Shown piece by piece: positions 35,310-48,146 of a stretch of DNA of 64,000 bases; position 1 is the stretch's first letter; each line of letters begins with the position of its first letter. The stretch is taken from the NCBI GenBank assembly GCA_028290305.1, contig JAQGKC010000144.1, positions 1-64,000 on the forward strand. The letters are read 5' to 3'. The notes below the pieces were generated by a model. It was not told the origin of the DNA and did not search any database. It worked only from the letters and a program-made list of their open reading frames with translations. The translations under genes were made by a program, and so were the position numbers. The DNA comes from Bradyrhizobium sp. Lineage in GTDB: Bacteria > Pseudomonadota > Alphaproteobacteria > Rhizobiales > Xanthobacteraceae.

Positions 35310-36482
35310 CTAGGCAGCGCGGTTTGCCATACCGACTTTACCACGCTCGGCCAGCGGCACGAATGCGAGGTTTTCCGGGCCGATATAATTTGCCGCCGGC
35401 CGGATGATCTTGTTGTCGATGCGCTGTTCGATGATGTGGGCGGCCCAACCGGACATGCGGGAGATTACAAACAGCGGCGTAAACATCGCGGTTGGCACGC
35501 CCATCGCATGATAGGAGACCGCACTGAACCAGTCGAGATTGGCGAACATCTTCTTTGCATCGGCCATCACGGCTTCGATCCGATCGGCGATTTCGAACAT
35601 GCGGGAACTTCCGCCTTCGATACTCAGCCGCCGCGCAACCTCCTTGATGACCTTGTTGCGCGGATCGGCGATCGTATAGACCGGATGGCCAAAGCCGATG
35701 ACGACTTCCTTCGCCGCCACGCGGCGGCGAATATCGGCTTCCGCTTCGTCCGTATCGCCGTAGCGCTGTTGCACTTCAAAGGCGACTTCGTTGGCGCCGC
35801 CATGCTTCGGTCCGCGCAGCGCGCCGATCGCGCCGGTAACCGCCGAATACATGTCGGCTCCGGTCCCGGCGATGGAGCGCGCCGTGAATGTCGAGGCGTT
35901 GAATTCATGCTCGGCATAGAGGTTCAGCGACGTATGCATCGCACGCTCATGCGAAGCCGGCGGCTCCTTGCCATGGAGCAGATGCAGGAAATGCGAGCCG
36001 ATCGAATCGTCGTCGGTTTCGACCTCGATGCGGCGGCCATGGTGGGCGTAGTGATGCCAATACAGCAGCATCGATCCCAGCGAGGCCATCAGCCGATCGG
36101 CAATATCGCGCGCGCCCGGCTGATTGTGATCGTGCGCTTCCGGCAGGACACAGCCGAGAGCGGAAACACCGCTCCGCAAAACATCCATCGGATGCGCGGC
36201 GGCCGGCAGCAGTTCCAGCGTCCGCAGCACCGCGGCCGGAAGTCCGCGTAAAGACTTCAGTTTGGCCTTGTAGGTTCGCAGCTCCGACGAAGTCGGCAGG
36301 CAGCCGTGGACGAGAAGATGCGCGATCTCCTCGAACTCGCAGGTTTCGGCAATATCGAGAATGTCATAGCCGCGATAATGCAGGTCGTTGCCGGTTCGAC
36401 CGACCGTGCACAGCGCCGTGTTGCCGGCGATCACGCCGGAAAGTGCCACCGATTTCTTGGGCGCGGGTTTTATGTCGGTCAT
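35310..36482 (-). CDS. prpC: 2-methylcitrate synthase
   Basis: 390 residues, the usual citrate-synthase fold. The start [21 protein letters not shown] and [15 protein letters not shown] are typical of methylcitrate synthases. Catalytic His in PMDVLR-adjacent and [17 protein letters not shown], and the [17 protein letters not shown] block with its His, are visible; [10 protein letters not shown] contains the first active-site His. It condenses propionyl-CoA with oxaloacetate. GGGAG precedes the start; prpD lies 12 bases upstream. Confidence 0.95.
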   Translation of the reverse strand: MTDIKPAPKKSVALSGVIAGNTALCTVGRTGNDLHYRGYDILDIAETCEFEEIAHLLVHGCLPTSSELRTYKAKLKSLRGLPAAVLRTLELLPAAAHPMDVLRSGVSALGCVLPEAHDHNQPGARDIADRLMASLGSMLLYWHHYAHHGRRIEVETDDDSIGSHFLHLLHGKEPPASHERAMHTSLNLYAEHEFNASTFTARSIAGTGADMYSAVTGAIGALRGPKHGGANEVAFEVQQRYGDTDEAEADIRRRVAAKEVVIGFGHPVYTIADPRNKVIKEVARRLSIEGGSSRMFEIADRIEAVMADAKKMFANLDWFSAVSYHAMGVPTAMFTPLFVISRMSGWAAHIIEQRIDNKIIRPAANYIGPENLAFVPLAERGKVGMANRAA

Positions 36483-36494
36483 GTCGATCTCCCT

Positions 36495-38048
36495 TCACCG
36501 ATTACCGGCCGAGCGCCAGACCTGGGCGGGTGCAGCGCTGCCCCAATCGAAAATGCCGTGCGCGGAATTCTCTCCAAGCAGCTTTGGATCGACCGTGAAG
36601 GTGAGATCGTTCAGCTCGCCCGGCTTCAACGAGGTCAACCGTTCGACCGCCGCGATGAAACGATCCTGTTCAACAGGGTCGATCACGCCTTCCGCAAGGC
36701 TACGGAATTTTCGGATGTAATCCGGCCGATTGAACGGGCGGGCGCCGAGCGGATGGGCGTCGGCGACCGCGATCTCATCCGAGATCACCGAGCCGCCCTT
36801 CAGCGTCACGACCACGCGGCCGCCAAACGCTTTTTCGGCAGGGTTGTGGCTGTGATAGCGGAGGGTCCATTCGGGATCCTCGACCGTGCTGATCTTGCGC
36901 CACAGCGCGGCGGTCTTTTCGCGGCCTGCGCGCTCAGGCGCATAGGAACGTTCGTGATGCCAGCCGCCATCCTCAAGCGCGACAGCGAAGATATACATGA
37001 TGGAATGGTCGAGCGTTTCCCGGCTCGCCTTCGGGTCCATCTTCTGCGGATCGTTGGCACCGGTGCCAATCACACAATGGGTGTGGTGACTGGTGTGAAT
37101 AACGATGTTTTCGATCTTCGATAGGTCGCCGATTTTCGGCCCCAGCCTGCGTGCGAGGTCGATCAGGGCCTGGCTCTGATATTCGGCCGAGTGTTCCTTG
37201 GTGTAAGTATCGAGAATGGCGCGCTTGGGTTCGCCTCTTTCAGGCAGCGGCACACTATATTCCGCCTTCGGTCCGCCGAGCAGCCAAGCGATAAAACCGT
37301 CTTCGCCTTCGTAGGCCGGCGATGGCGCGCCCTCGCCGCGCATCACCCGGTCGACGGATTCGATCGCCATCTTGCCTGCAAAAGCCGGCGCATAGGCTTT
37401 CCAGCTTGAGATTTCGCCCTTGCGCGACTGCCGCGTTGTGGTGGTGACGTGAAGCGCCTGCTGCACGGCCTGATAGATCGTCTCGACCGGCAATCCAAGC
37501 AGCGCGCCGATGCCGGCCGCAGCCGAGGGGCCGAGATGCGCGATGTGATCGATCTTGTGCTCGTGAAGACAAATGCCTTTCACGAGATCGATCTGGATTT
37601 CGTAAGCCGCGGCCAAGCCGCGGACGAGATCGGGACCCGACATTCCGCAGTGCTGGCCGACCGCGAGCAGCGGCGGAATATTGTCGCCGGGATGCGAATA
37701 GTCCGCCGCGAGAAAAGTGTCGTGGAAATCCAGTTCGCGGACAGCAACGCCATTAGCCCAGGCCGCCCATTCCAATGAAACGCGCTGCGTCCGGTTTAAT
37801 CCGAACACTGTCGCACCCGGTTGAAACGGATGGGCTTGGGCCTGTGACCGCGCGCTCGCGACAGGACGCCGCGCAAACGAGGCTGCAGCAACCGCGGCGT
37901 TGTCGATGATGCGGTTGCCGATCATGTCGGCGACATCGCCCTCGACCGTCACGGGATCGGCGGCCACTTCGGCTATTTTCCAGGCCAGTTGGTCGGCGCG
38001 AGCAAGATGATCGGCGGATTTGAAGGTTCGTACGCTGTGCTGCTTCAA
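36495..38048 (-). CDS. prpD: 2-methylcitrate dehydratase (MmgE/PrpD family)
   Basis: 517 residues from a TTG at 38048 (AAAGGGGAAA upstream); the frame continues to 38444 but that DNA is antisense to the regulator gene. The start [15 protein letters not shown] is that of PrpD proteins. Conserved elements include [39 protein letters not shown] and HEHK-type loop residues. It dehydrates 2-methylcitrate to 2-methylaconitate. First gene of the prpDCB operon, transcribed away from its regulator. Confidence 0.92.
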   Translation of the reverse strand: MKQHSVRTFKSADHLARADQLAWKIAEVAADPVTVEGDVADMIGNRIIDNAAVAAASFARRPVASARSQAQAHPFQPGATVFGLNRTQRVSLEWAAWANGVAVRELDFHDTFLAADYSHPGDNIPPLLAVGQHCGMSGPDLVRGLAAAYEIQIDLVKGICLHEHKIDHIAHLGPSAAAGIGALLGLPVETIYQAVQQALHVTTTTRQSRKGEISSWKAYAPAFAGKMAIESVDRVMRGEGAPSPAYEGEDGFIAWLLGGPKAEYSVPLPERGEPKRAILDTYTKEHSAEYQSQALIDLARRLGPKIGDLSKIENIVIHTSHHTHCVIGTGANDPQKMDPKASRETLDHSIMYIFAVALEDGGWHHERSYAPERAGREKTAALWRKISTVEDPEWTLRYHSHNPAEKAFGGRVVVTLKGGSVISDEIAVADAHPLGARPFNRPDYIRKFRSLAEGVIDPVEQDRFIAAVERLTSLKPGELNDLTFTVDPKLLGENSAHGIFDWGSAAPAQVWRSAGNR

Positions 38049-38233
38049 GGCGTCGTTTCCCCTTTCATGCGCAAGACCTCCGGAGTTTCCCACCGGTCTG
38101 ATCGCTGTCACGACCAATTGCGTTTTTCTTGCTCCGGCGGCTTGTGCTTCCGCCCGTTGCTTCGCAATATCCGCAAAGGCGAGCGACAGAAATGGCTGAA
38201 AAAGCGAAGTTCTGCGAAGAAACACACCAATAA

Positions 38234-38248
38234 TTGCAAAGTTTGCAA
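38234..38248. promoter_or_regulatory. TTGCAAA-G-TTTGCAA operator of the short-chain fatty acyl regulator
   Basis: A perfect 15-base inverted repeat ending only ten bases before the regulator start and touching its ribosome site. RamB/PrpR-type regulators are known to bind TTTGCAAA-like words, so this is a strong candidate for autoregulation and control of the divergent prpDCB operon. Confidence 0.75.
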
Positions 38249-38258
38249 AGGAGGCGAG

Positions 38259-39683
38259 ATGAAAAAGACCTTCATGGGCGTACGCCTTAAAAGGCTGCGG
38301 GAAGAGCAACGCCTCACGCAAGCGGCGCTCGCCGGCAAACTCGGCATCTCCCTGAGCTATCTCAATCAACTCGAAAACAATCAGCGCCCCCTCACGCTGC
38401 CGGTGCTGCTGGCGCTCAATTCGGTGTTCGGCCTCGATGTGCAATCGTTCGCCGAGGATGATGAAGCGCGTTTGATTTCAGACCTTCGCGAGGCACTGGC
38501 CGATCCGGCCCTGGGCGAATCCATCGCAACGGCTGAACTGCGCGAACTCGCATTGAACATGCCCGCGGTCGGCCGCGCGCTGGTCAGCCTCCATCAAAAA
38601 TACCGTCATGCCGCCGAACAATATGCGGCGATATCGGCGCGGCTTGGCGAGGACCGGCAGGCGGCAGCGGCCATCCTGCCATCGACACCGTTCGAGGAGG
38701 TTCGCGACTTCTTCTATCTCCAGCATAACCACATCGCCGAACTCGACGAAGCGGCGGAAGCGATCGCCGATCGAATGGCGTTTCCCGTCGGCCGGATGGC
38801 GCCAGCGCTGGCGTCGTACCTTGAAAGCCGGCACGGCGTGAAAGTGCTGACCGATGCCATCGACGAGTTGAGTTCAGGCACCCAACGCCAATACGACAGT
38901 GAAGCGCGAACGCTTCGTCTGTCGCCGAGCCTGCAGCCGGGCCAGCAAGCCTTTCAACTGGCGACCCAGATCGCGATTCTGGAGCTGGATGAGGCGATAC
39001 GCGGAATCGTCGGCAAGGCGAAATTCACCAGCGATGAATCGCGCGGACTCGCGCGGATCGGGCTGGCGAACTATTTTGCCGGCGCGCTGATCATGCCTTA
39101 TTCCATCTTCCTCGCCGAGTCAGAGCGCTGCCGGTATGATATCGAATTGCTCGGTAATCGGTTTGGCGTCGGCTTTGAGACGATCTGCCACCGCTTGAGC
39201 ACCCTGCAACGTCATGGCGCGCGCGGCGTGCCGTTCTTTTTCATCCGCGTCGACCGGGCTGGCAACATATCGAAGCGCCAGTCGGCAACGGATTTCCATT
39301 TCTCCCGGGTTGGTGGCACCTGCCCGCTCTGGAACGTCTACGAGGCGTTCGCGCATCCCGGACAAATCCTCACGCAACTGGCGCGGATGCCCGATGAGCG
39401 AACCTACCTCTGGATTGCCCGGACGGTTTCGCACGGCCGCGGCGGATACGGCGCACCTGCCAAAACGTTTGCGGTGGCGCTTGGCTGCGACATTCGTTAC
39501 GCGGAGCGCGTCGTCTACTCGCAAGGCATCAAGATCGATACGACCCTGGCGACGCCGATTGGCATGGGCTGCAAGGTCTGTGAACGTACTGGTTGCCCGC
39601 AACGCGCGTTCCCGCCGATCGGTCATGTCCTTAAGGTCGACGAATCGCGATCGCATTTCGCGCCCTATGCCACCGCGCCCTAA
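38259..39683 (+). CDS. Short-chain fatty acyl regulator (RamB/PrpR type)
   Basis: 474 residues from ATG 38259 (GGAGG upstream). N-terminal XRE helix-turn-helix: [43 protein letters not shown]. Central IrrE/DUF955-like peptidase fold without HExxH: the helix [21 protein letters not shown] stands there. The C-terminal DUF2083 part has the cysteines [26 protein letters not shown], an iron-sulfur or zinc site in relatives. It senses a short-chain acyl-CoA and controls prp genes; here it diverges from prpD with a palindrome at its own start. Confidence 0.93.
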   Translation: MKKTFMGVRLKRLREEQRLTQAALAGKLGISLSYLNQLENNQRPLTLPVLLALNSVFGLDVQSFAEDDEARLISDLREALADPALGESIATAELRELALNMPAVGRALVSLHQKYRHAAEQYAAISARLGEDRQAAAAILPSTPFEEVRDFFYLQHNHIAELDEAAEAIADRMAFPVGRMAPALASYLESRHGVKVLTDAIDELSSGTQRQYDSEARTLRLSPSLQPGQQAFQLATQIAILELDEAIRGIVGKAKFTSDESRGLARIGLANYFAGALIMPYSIFLAESERCRYDIELLGNRFGVGFETICHRLSTLQRHGARGVPFFFIRVDRAGNISKRQSATDFHFSRVGGTCPLWNVYEAFAHPGQILTQLARMPDERTYLWIARTVSHGRGGYGAPAKTFAVALGCDIRYAERVVYSQGIKIDTTLATPIGMGCKVCERTGCPQRAFPPIGHVLKVDESRSHFAPYATAP

Positions 39684-39840
39684 AAGCCGGCCGAGCCTCT
39701 TTCACGCGCGGACAGAATCGGGTTCATCTGTCGATGGATCCGCTGGTCGCCATCGAAACTCGGATCCTCCATCCAAAATATTTGAGTATGGGCTTTAACC
39801 ACGCATTGACACTTATCGACGAATAATACCACATATAGAG

Positions 39841-40031
39841 GTCACGGTTCCGCTGGATCGCAAGATTTGGTGGCTAAGAGGGAAGCCGGTGTATCGCGCG
39901 TCTGCGCGAGAGTCCGACGCTGCCCCCGCAACTGTAAGCAGCGAGCTGCTCCCGATTTTACGTCACTGATGCCTTTGCATTGGGAAGACCGGGAGCGGCA
40001 ACGACCTGCGAGCCAGGAGACCTGCCGTGAC
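39841..40031 (+). ncRNA. Cobalamin riboswitch upstream of nrdAB
   Basis: All conserved parts are present on the plus strand. The closing stem P1 is GTCACGG (39841-39847) with CCGTGAC (40025-40031). Inside are TGGCTAAGAGGGAAGCCGGTG, CGCTGCCCCCGCAACTGTAAGC and GAGCCAGGAGACCTGCC. It ends about 130 bases before the nrdA start. B12 binding should repress the downstream B12-independent reductase, as for metE 6 kb away. Confidence 0.95.
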
Positions 40032-40164
40032 ACCAGAACGTCCACGGGCGGGGTATCCGGCGGTCGCTTGCTAGTCGTGCCGACCTTTGCCGTCGGCGCA
40101 CCCTGCAGCGTCCCTCAAGACACCCAGCCCCGAACTGCAACCAAACACCACACGGGGTCTGCCG

Positions 40165-43073
<2,909 letters not shown>

Positions 43074-43100
43074 GCAGCCCAAACCCAGGAACCGATAACG

Positions 43101-44231
43101 ATGCTTGACTGGTCCGATACCTCTGCCACCGTCCCCGCGCCGCTGCCGTTCGTCCTGAAGCCGGATGCCATGGCAGCCGATCAAACCGGCCTCGGCACCA
43201 TCGATCGCAGCGGCGGAAGAGTGTCCGTCGATGACAAGCGGATGATCAACTGTCGCGCCGACGTCAATCAACTATTGCCGCTGAAATATAAATGGGCATG
43301 GGAGAAATATCTCGCCGGCTGCAACAATCACTGGATGCCGACGGAAGTCTCGATGCAAGCCGACATTGCACTGTGGAAATCACGCGACGGCCTCACCGAA
43401 GACGAACGCCGCGCCATCAAGCGCAACCTCGGATTCTTCGCGGCGTCCGAGAGCCTGGTCGCCAACAACATCGTGCTGGCGATTTATCGCCATCTCACCA
43501 ACCCGGAATGCCGGCAGTATCTGCTGCGGCAGTCCTTCGAGGAGGCGGTTCACACCCACACTTTCCAGTACATCGTCGAAAGCCTTGGTCTCGATGAGGG
43601 CGAGTTGTTCAACATGTACCGGGAGGTGCCGTCTATCACCGACAAAGCGGCCTGGGCGCTGAAGCACACCCAGCACCTCGACGATCCCGATTTCAAGACG
43701 GGCACGCCCGAAACCGATCAAGCCTTCCTGCGCGACCTCGTCGCCTTTTATGTCATCTTCGAAGGCATGTGGTTCTACACTGGTTTTGCGCAGATCCTGT
43801 CGCTCGGCCGCCGCAACAAGATGGTCGGCATCGCCGAACAATATCAATACATCCTGCGCGACGAATCGATCCATCTGAACTTCGGCATCGACGTCATCAA
43901 TCAGATCAAGATCGAGAACCCGCATCTCTGGACCAAAGCCTTCCAGGAAGAGGTCCGCGCCATGATCCGTGCCGCCGCTGAACTCGAAGCGGCCTATGGC
44001 AGAGACACCATGCCGCGCGGCTTCCTCGGCCTGAACGCCGCGCTGTGCGAAACCTACATGCACTTCATCGCCAACCGCCGCTGCGCGCAGCTCGGGCTCT
44101 CGCCCGTGTTCGACGAAACCGAAAACCCGTTCCCGTGGATGTCGGAGGCGATGGACCTGAAGAAGGAGAAGAACTTCTTCGAGACCCGGGTTATCGAATA
44201 TCAAAACGGCGGGGCGCTGAACTGGGAGTAA
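43101..44231 (+). CDS. nrdB: Ribonucleotide reductase beta subunit with Phe at the radical site (class Ic-like)
   Basis: 376 residues, 28 bases after nrdA. The metal-binding helices are seen: Glu in [12 protein letters not shown], EExxH in [10 protein letters not shown], Glu in FEGMWFYTG and ExxH in [10 protein letters not shown]. In standard R2 proteins the radical Tyr lies four residues after the His of ExxH; here that residue is Phe155 (codon TTC). This is the diagnostic of class Ic enzymes such as that of Chlamydia trachomatis, which use a Mn/Fe cofactor instead of a tyrosyl radical. The 3' end overlaps a convergent cyclase gene by 41 bases. Confidence 0.9.
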   Translation: MLDWSDTSATVPAPLPFVLKPDAMAADQTGLGTIDRSGGRVSVDDKRMINCRADVNQLLPLKYKWAWEKYLAGCNNHWMPTEVSMQADIALWKSRDGLTEDERRAIKRNLGFFAASESLVANNIVLAIYRHLTNPECRQYLLRQSFEEAVHTHTFQYIVESLGLDEGELFNMYREVPSITDKAAWALKHTQHLDDPDFKTGTPETDQAFLRDLVAFYVIFEGMWFYTGFAQILSLGRRNKMVGIAEQYQYILRDESIHLNFGIDVINQIKIENPHLWTKAFQEEVRAMIRAAAELEAAYGRDTMPRGFLGLNAALCETYMHFIANRRCAQLGLSPVFDETENPFPWMSEAMDLKKEKNFFETRVIEYQNGGALNWE

Positions 44232-45873
44232 CGACGGATATGGGAGCCCGACACTGTTGATGATAGCGAGCAACTCCATCCTCCGGGTATTTCGCCAGAA
44301 AGGCCGCCAGTTCGGTTTCCGCTACCGCTAATGGCCCGTTGCGAAGCGCTGCATAGACGAGTTCCCACTCCCGGCAAAGGTTCGAATTTTCTGCATCGTC
44401 ATTCTCGTGCGCGCATTTTAGTTCATAAATCTCGAATGCCTCGGCAAAACCTTTCGGACTTATGCGGTCGACGCTGCGAAAAAGAAATCTGGAGGCTACG
44501 CGCTGCTGCAAGGCAGAGCTAACGAGGATTGAGGTTCCGTAATTCTTGTTGAGTCCTTCCAGGCGTGCCGCCAAATTCACGGTGGCGCCGAGCGCAGTAT
44601 AGTTCATGCGATCCTCAGACCCGATGTTGCCGACGACGGCCTCCCCGGTATGAAGACCGCATCGCGTCCGGTAAGCGGGCCATCCCTCCCGACCGAACTC
44701 GACATTCAGGCGATGGTTGGCACGCTGGAAGGCAAGCGCGGCAGCACAAGCGTTGGCGGCATGATCGGCATCATCGGCCGGCGCGTTCCATATCGCCATG
44801 ATGGCGTCGCCGATAAATTTGTCGACCGTGCCGGAATGACTCATGATCTCCTGCGACATGGCGGCGAAGTAACGGGAGGTATATTGCATGACCTTCGCCG
44901 GGTCGGCTTTCTCTGTAATTTCTGTGAAGTTCACAACGTCGGAAAAGAACAGCGTGACTTCCCTCCGCGCCCCGCCAAGTTGCAGCGGCGTTCCGGTCTC
45001 GATCAACTTTTCGACCAGCCGCCGCGGTACAAACCGCGAGAAAGTCTGCGTAACCGCGCGCATGGTCGAGACCGATCGGCCGAGTTCATCTATTTCGCGG
45101 ATGATCGAATGCACCGGGGGTGCGGTAGAAGGTTCGAACCGCTGAATTCGGTCGGTTTCCTCAGCCAGCGCCCGGAGCGATTTGGACAGCAGCGAACCGA
45201 TGAAGAAGACGATCGGAACCATGGCTGCGACGAATCCTATCGTGGCGGCGAACAGCCGCCCACGCTCGGAAAGGATATTGGCAAAGAACTCGTCGACCGG
45301 TGCTACAATCGCCACACGAAGATTAGCCGGGCCTGAATGAGGTATGGTCTGGAAGGCCGCGGCATATCGCCGTCCTGCCGGATCGAGAAAAAACTGTTCC
45401 GAAACTCCGCTGTTGCGCCAGTCGCGGATCGCCTTGAGAACGCCTGCCATATCCGTTTCGCGAAGGTGGGGTATACTGCCACTACCCAGACCCGACACCT
45501 CTCGTCCAAGCAATTCCGACATCTGCGGATGGGCCAGAATGCGATCGTCGTCGTCAAACAGAAACGCCACGCCAGAGGGTGTCAGCCGCTCCCTTTTCAA
45601 CAGCTCTTCCGTCACGCCCAGCAACAGGTCACCGGCCACCACGCCACCCCTGCCCAACTGCGAACCGATCCGATCGGCCGACAGTTCGGCAACCTCATCG
45701 ATGAACTTGCTGGCGGCCGAGTCCGTGACCGCGGTAATCCGCGAAAAGCTGAGGTAGACGAGCGTCAAACCGATGACGAGAACGATGGCGACGAACAGCG
45801 TGATAATCGATGTCTTGAACCCGAACTGAAAAGCGCCGCTCCTTGCTGAAATTGTCCGATGAATGGGCTTCAT
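44191..45873 (-). CDS. Membrane-bound class III adenylate/guanylate cyclase
   Basis: 560 residues. Two membrane segments (about 20-45 and 205-228) flank an extracytoplasmic sensor (PDC/dCache-like) domain. HAMP-like linker follows ([15 protein letters not shown]). The cyclase domain has [16 protein letters not shown] with the first metal Asp, [17 protein letters not shown] with the second, and [22 protein letters not shown] with the transition-state Asn/Arg. It makes cAMP in response to a periplasmic signal. Its last 14 codons overlap the nrdB 3' end on the opposite strand, so mRNAs from the two genes are complementary there. Confidence 0.92.
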   Translation of the reverse strand: MKPIHRTISARSGAFQFGFKTSIITLFVAIVLVIGLTLVYLSFSRITAVTDSAASKFIDEVAELSADRIGSQLGRGGVVAGDLLLGVTEELLKRERLTPSGVAFLFDDDDRILAHPQMSELLGREVSGLGSGSIPHLRETDMAGVLKAIRDWRNSGVSEQFFLDPAGRRYAAAFQTIPHSGPANLRVAIVAPVDEFFANILSERGRLFAATIGFVAAMVPIVFFIGSLLSKSLRALAEETDRIQRFEPSTAPPVHSIIREIDELGRSVSTMRAVTQTFSRFVPRRLVEKLIETGTPLQLGGARREVTLFFSDVVNFTEITEKADPAKVMQYTSRYFAAMSQEIMSHSGTVDKFIGDAIMAIWNAPADDADHAANACAAALAFQRANHRLNVEFGREGWPAYRTRCGLHTGEAVVGNIGSEDRMNYTALGATVNLAARLEGLNKNYGTSILVSSALQQRVASRFLFRSVDRISPKGFAEAFEIYELKCAHENDDAENSNLCREWELVYAALRNGPLAVAETELAAFLAKYPEDGVARYHQQCRAPISVVTPSSAPRRFDIR

Positions 45874-45894
45874 ATCTCAGCCATCATGTTTCGA

Positions 45895-46836
45895 TTAGAA
45901 CGGATTGACGTAGTTGGTGATCGCAACCTGGCGCAGCAGCACCTTGCGGATGATATGCGTCAGCCTGACGTGAGCGGTGTAGATCGCAGCGTCGCCGGTG
46001 CTGCCGGCCGGCAATTGCCGGGCAATATCGGTATCGTCGAGCCGGATACGAACGACGAACGGCGCCGTAGCAACGCTTTTGGGTGTCACGGCCAGTCCCG
46101 ACGTCTGCACCTGGCCGATCGCAATCGCCTGCAGGATGCTCTCGACCTCGCCGCTGTAGACCTTTCCAGGCATGAACTTGAACGTCGCTTCGGCGGGTTG
46201 GCCAGGCTCGATATATCTGGCATCGATCTGCGCGATTTCGACGCCAATGATGGTGTCGGACGTGTCGATGAAAGCCATGACCGGCGCCAGCGGCAGATTG
46301 GCCACACGCGCTCCTTTGCGCAGCGCGACGTTCGTCACGTAGCCATCGGCCGGCGCCTGCACCACTGTCTTGTCCAGATTCCACTTCGCGCTCTCGAACT
46401 GCGCCTTGAGATGGTCGACTTCGGATTGCCGCTGCTGCACGTCGAAGGCGCGGCCTGAATCGCGTTCGAACAATTGCGTCATCTGTGAAAGGCGCATATC
46501 GGAAAGTTTTAACTGCGCCTCGATCGCCGCGACCTGCGCCTGATAAGGTACCGGGTCGATAGTGAATAACACATCGCCCGCCCTGAGCTGCTTGTTGGCT
46601 TCAACGGGGACGTCGGTCACCTCGCCTGCGACACTGGGCACGATCGCCACCGAGTTGCGCACCACCAGCGCCGATCCCTGCGGCGCGCCCCATCCCATCG
46701 GAACCAGCAACCCGAACAGCAGCAGTACCAGCACGATGAACGGCGATAGCTTCCAGAACAGGTTGAAGCGGACGATGTGAAACCTGACCAGCAGGAAAAG
46801 CAGCACCAGATAGGTGTTGAAGATCGCGGCTCCCAT
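45895..46836 (-). CDS. HlyD/EmrA-type membrane fusion protein
   Basis: 313 residues from ATG 46836. One N-terminal membrane segment (FNLFWKLSPFIVLVLLLFGLL) anchors it. The barrel-sandwich halves are VPSVAGEVTDVPVEANKQLRAGDVLFTIDP and APADGYVTNVALRKGARV, separated by a short helical hairpin (QVAAIEAQLKLSDMRLSQMTQ). YibH-like periplasmic adaptors of efflux systems look like this. No transporter follows; the frameshifted DUF3302 partner precedes it, a pairing seen in other bacteria. It lies 22 bases before the cyclase gene on the same strand. Confidence 0.88.
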   Translation of the reverse strand: MGAAIFNTYLVLLFLLVRFHIVRFNLFWKLSPFIVLVLLLFGLLVPMGWGAPQGSALVVRNSVAIVPSVAGEVTDVPVEANKQLRAGDVLFTIDPVPYQAQVAAIEAQLKLSDMRLSQMTQLFERDSGRAFDVQQRQSEVDHLKAQFESAKWNLDKTVVQAPADGYVTNVALRKGARVANLPLAPVMAFIDTSDTIIGVEIAQIDARYIEPGQPAEATFKFMPGKVYSGEVESILQAIAIGQVQTSGLAVTPKSVATAPFVVRIRLDDTDIARQLPAGSTGDAAIYTAHVRLTHIIRKVLLRQVAITNYVNPF

Positions 46837-46842
46837 CACGGC

Positions 46843-47075
46843 TACTCCAGCTTTCGCGGCGCAGGCACGTCGACATAAGCCCAGATCAGCGCGACCGGCC
46901 AAAGCGCGAAGCCGCAGTTCAGCGTGATCCAGCCAGCGACGGTTACCGCCTGCGCCTGGGGGTGGCCTCGTGTTTTCGCGATGTGCCCCGGCAGCCAGCC
47001 CGGCGATGCAAAACACCCCGATCGCGCTGGCGGTCAGAATGAGAAGGACGATCCAGGCGAAGATATCGAGACCAG
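46843..47075 (-). pseudogene. DUF3302-type small membrane protein, frameshifted and without start codon
   Basis: The minus strand encodes SGLDIFAWIVLLILTASAIGVF in one frame and, from about 46995, PGHIAKTRGHPQAQAVTVAGW then ALWPVALIWAYVDVP in another. Removing one G from GGG at about 47000 joins them. The codon before ISGLDIF is ATC where related genes have ATG. DUF3302 proteins are partners of HlyD-type adaptors in gene pairs. Both defects could be sequence errors, or the gene is decaying. Confidence 0.6.
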
Positions 47076-47089
47076 ATATGATCGATCCC

Positions 47090-48136
47090 TCAACCGGCCG
47101 GCTGCGGCTTCGGGAATTTCCATGTTCCGTTCAAGATTTCGGGGCGCGGGCGGTAGAGTCGCACGGTGTAGTTCCAGCCCTTTGTGATCGGAAGACAGTT
47201 AGGTATCTTGCCATCGCAGCCGCCGAACTGGATCGCAATGGAGCCGTCGCCGCTCTTCTTCGCCGTGAGGTTGTTGAGCGTGTAGGCGTCGTAGGCATTC
47301 TTCTCGTAATAGCCGTCGGCGTTGTAGACACTGACAGACCAGAACGCATCGACGGGCACGTCCTTGACGTTAAGCTTGTAGATCGTATCGCTGTCGTTCT
47401 CGGCCGGCGTGACGTTGAGATAGGTCGCGTCCTTGTCGGGATTGCCGCCCCAGGCTGCCGCGGTACCGATCAGGTGCCGAATCGGATCGACCTGCTCCCT
47501 GGTGCCGAACGCTTTCTTGAAGTCGGCGATCGTGGAAGCGAGCACGATAAGCGCGTCGCGGACCTTCTTCTGGCTTGCCTGATCCCATTTAGGCGCGTCA
47601 AAGCTGCCGATATCCTTTTGGGAGACCTTGATCGCGTCCTGCAGCGCATGGACTTCCTCGATATCCTTCGGATCGGCCGGATCGACCAACGTTCGGATCG
47701 CGACGGCGACATAGCGGGTGCCGACCTTATCCTTTGTCAGGATATAGTCGCCTTTGCCGTAGACGACTTCCGGTACGTAGTGATCCTCATTGATGACCTG
47801 CATCGACATAAAGCGCTTGCCGGCGTCGGGCAGTGCAATGGTGACTGGCCCAGCATCGAGATCGAACACCGCCGAAGAATAAAGCGTGTCGCGGTTGAGG
47901 CGGATCACCGTTTGATTCTCGATCCGCGCCGGTTCGCGCCGGTGCAGAAACTTTCCGATCCCGCCGCTGTCTTTTTGTATTCCGCCAAAATACAAATCGG
48001 ACTCGGCGCGGATGAAGTTATCGGTGGTGACAGGAATGGCGTTGCCCGCCGCTGGCTGGCCGGAAGACGGCGATTGAATAAGGCTGACCGCCGCAAGCGT
48101 CGCGAAGGCCACACCGATCAGGAGCTTCGCTTTCAT
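47090..48136 (-). CDS. DUF1254/DUF1214 exported protein (first copy)
   Basis: 348 residues with a signal peptide (MKAKLLIGVAFATLAAVSLI). The N-terminal DUF1254 part contains NRDTLYSSAVFDLDAGPVTIALPD; the C-terminal DUF1214 part contains FWSVSVYNADGYYEKNAYDAYTLNNL. These proteins are periplasmic and of unknown function, often encoded in pairs next to sulfatases and outer-membrane genes. It is followed by a second, longer DUF1254 gene on the same strand (11-base gap). Confidence 0.88.
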   Translation of the reverse strand: MKAKLLIGVAFATLAAVSLIQSPSSGQPAAGNAIPVTTDNFIRAESDLYFGGIQKDSGGIGKFLHRREPARIENQTVIRLNRDTLYSSAVFDLDAGPVTIALPDAGKRFMSMQVINEDHYVPEVVYGKGDYILTKDKVGTRYVAVAIRTLVDPADPKDIEEVHALQDAIKVSQKDIGSFDAPKWDQASQKKVRDALIVLASTIADFKKAFGTREQVDPIRHLIGTAAAWGGNPDKDATYLNVTPAENDSDTIYKLNVKDVPVDAFWSVSVYNADGYYEKNAYDAYTLNNLTAKKSGDGSIAIQFGGCDGKIPNCLPITKGWNYTVRLYRPRPEILNGTWKFPKPQPAG

Positions 48137-48146
48137 GTTTACTCCT

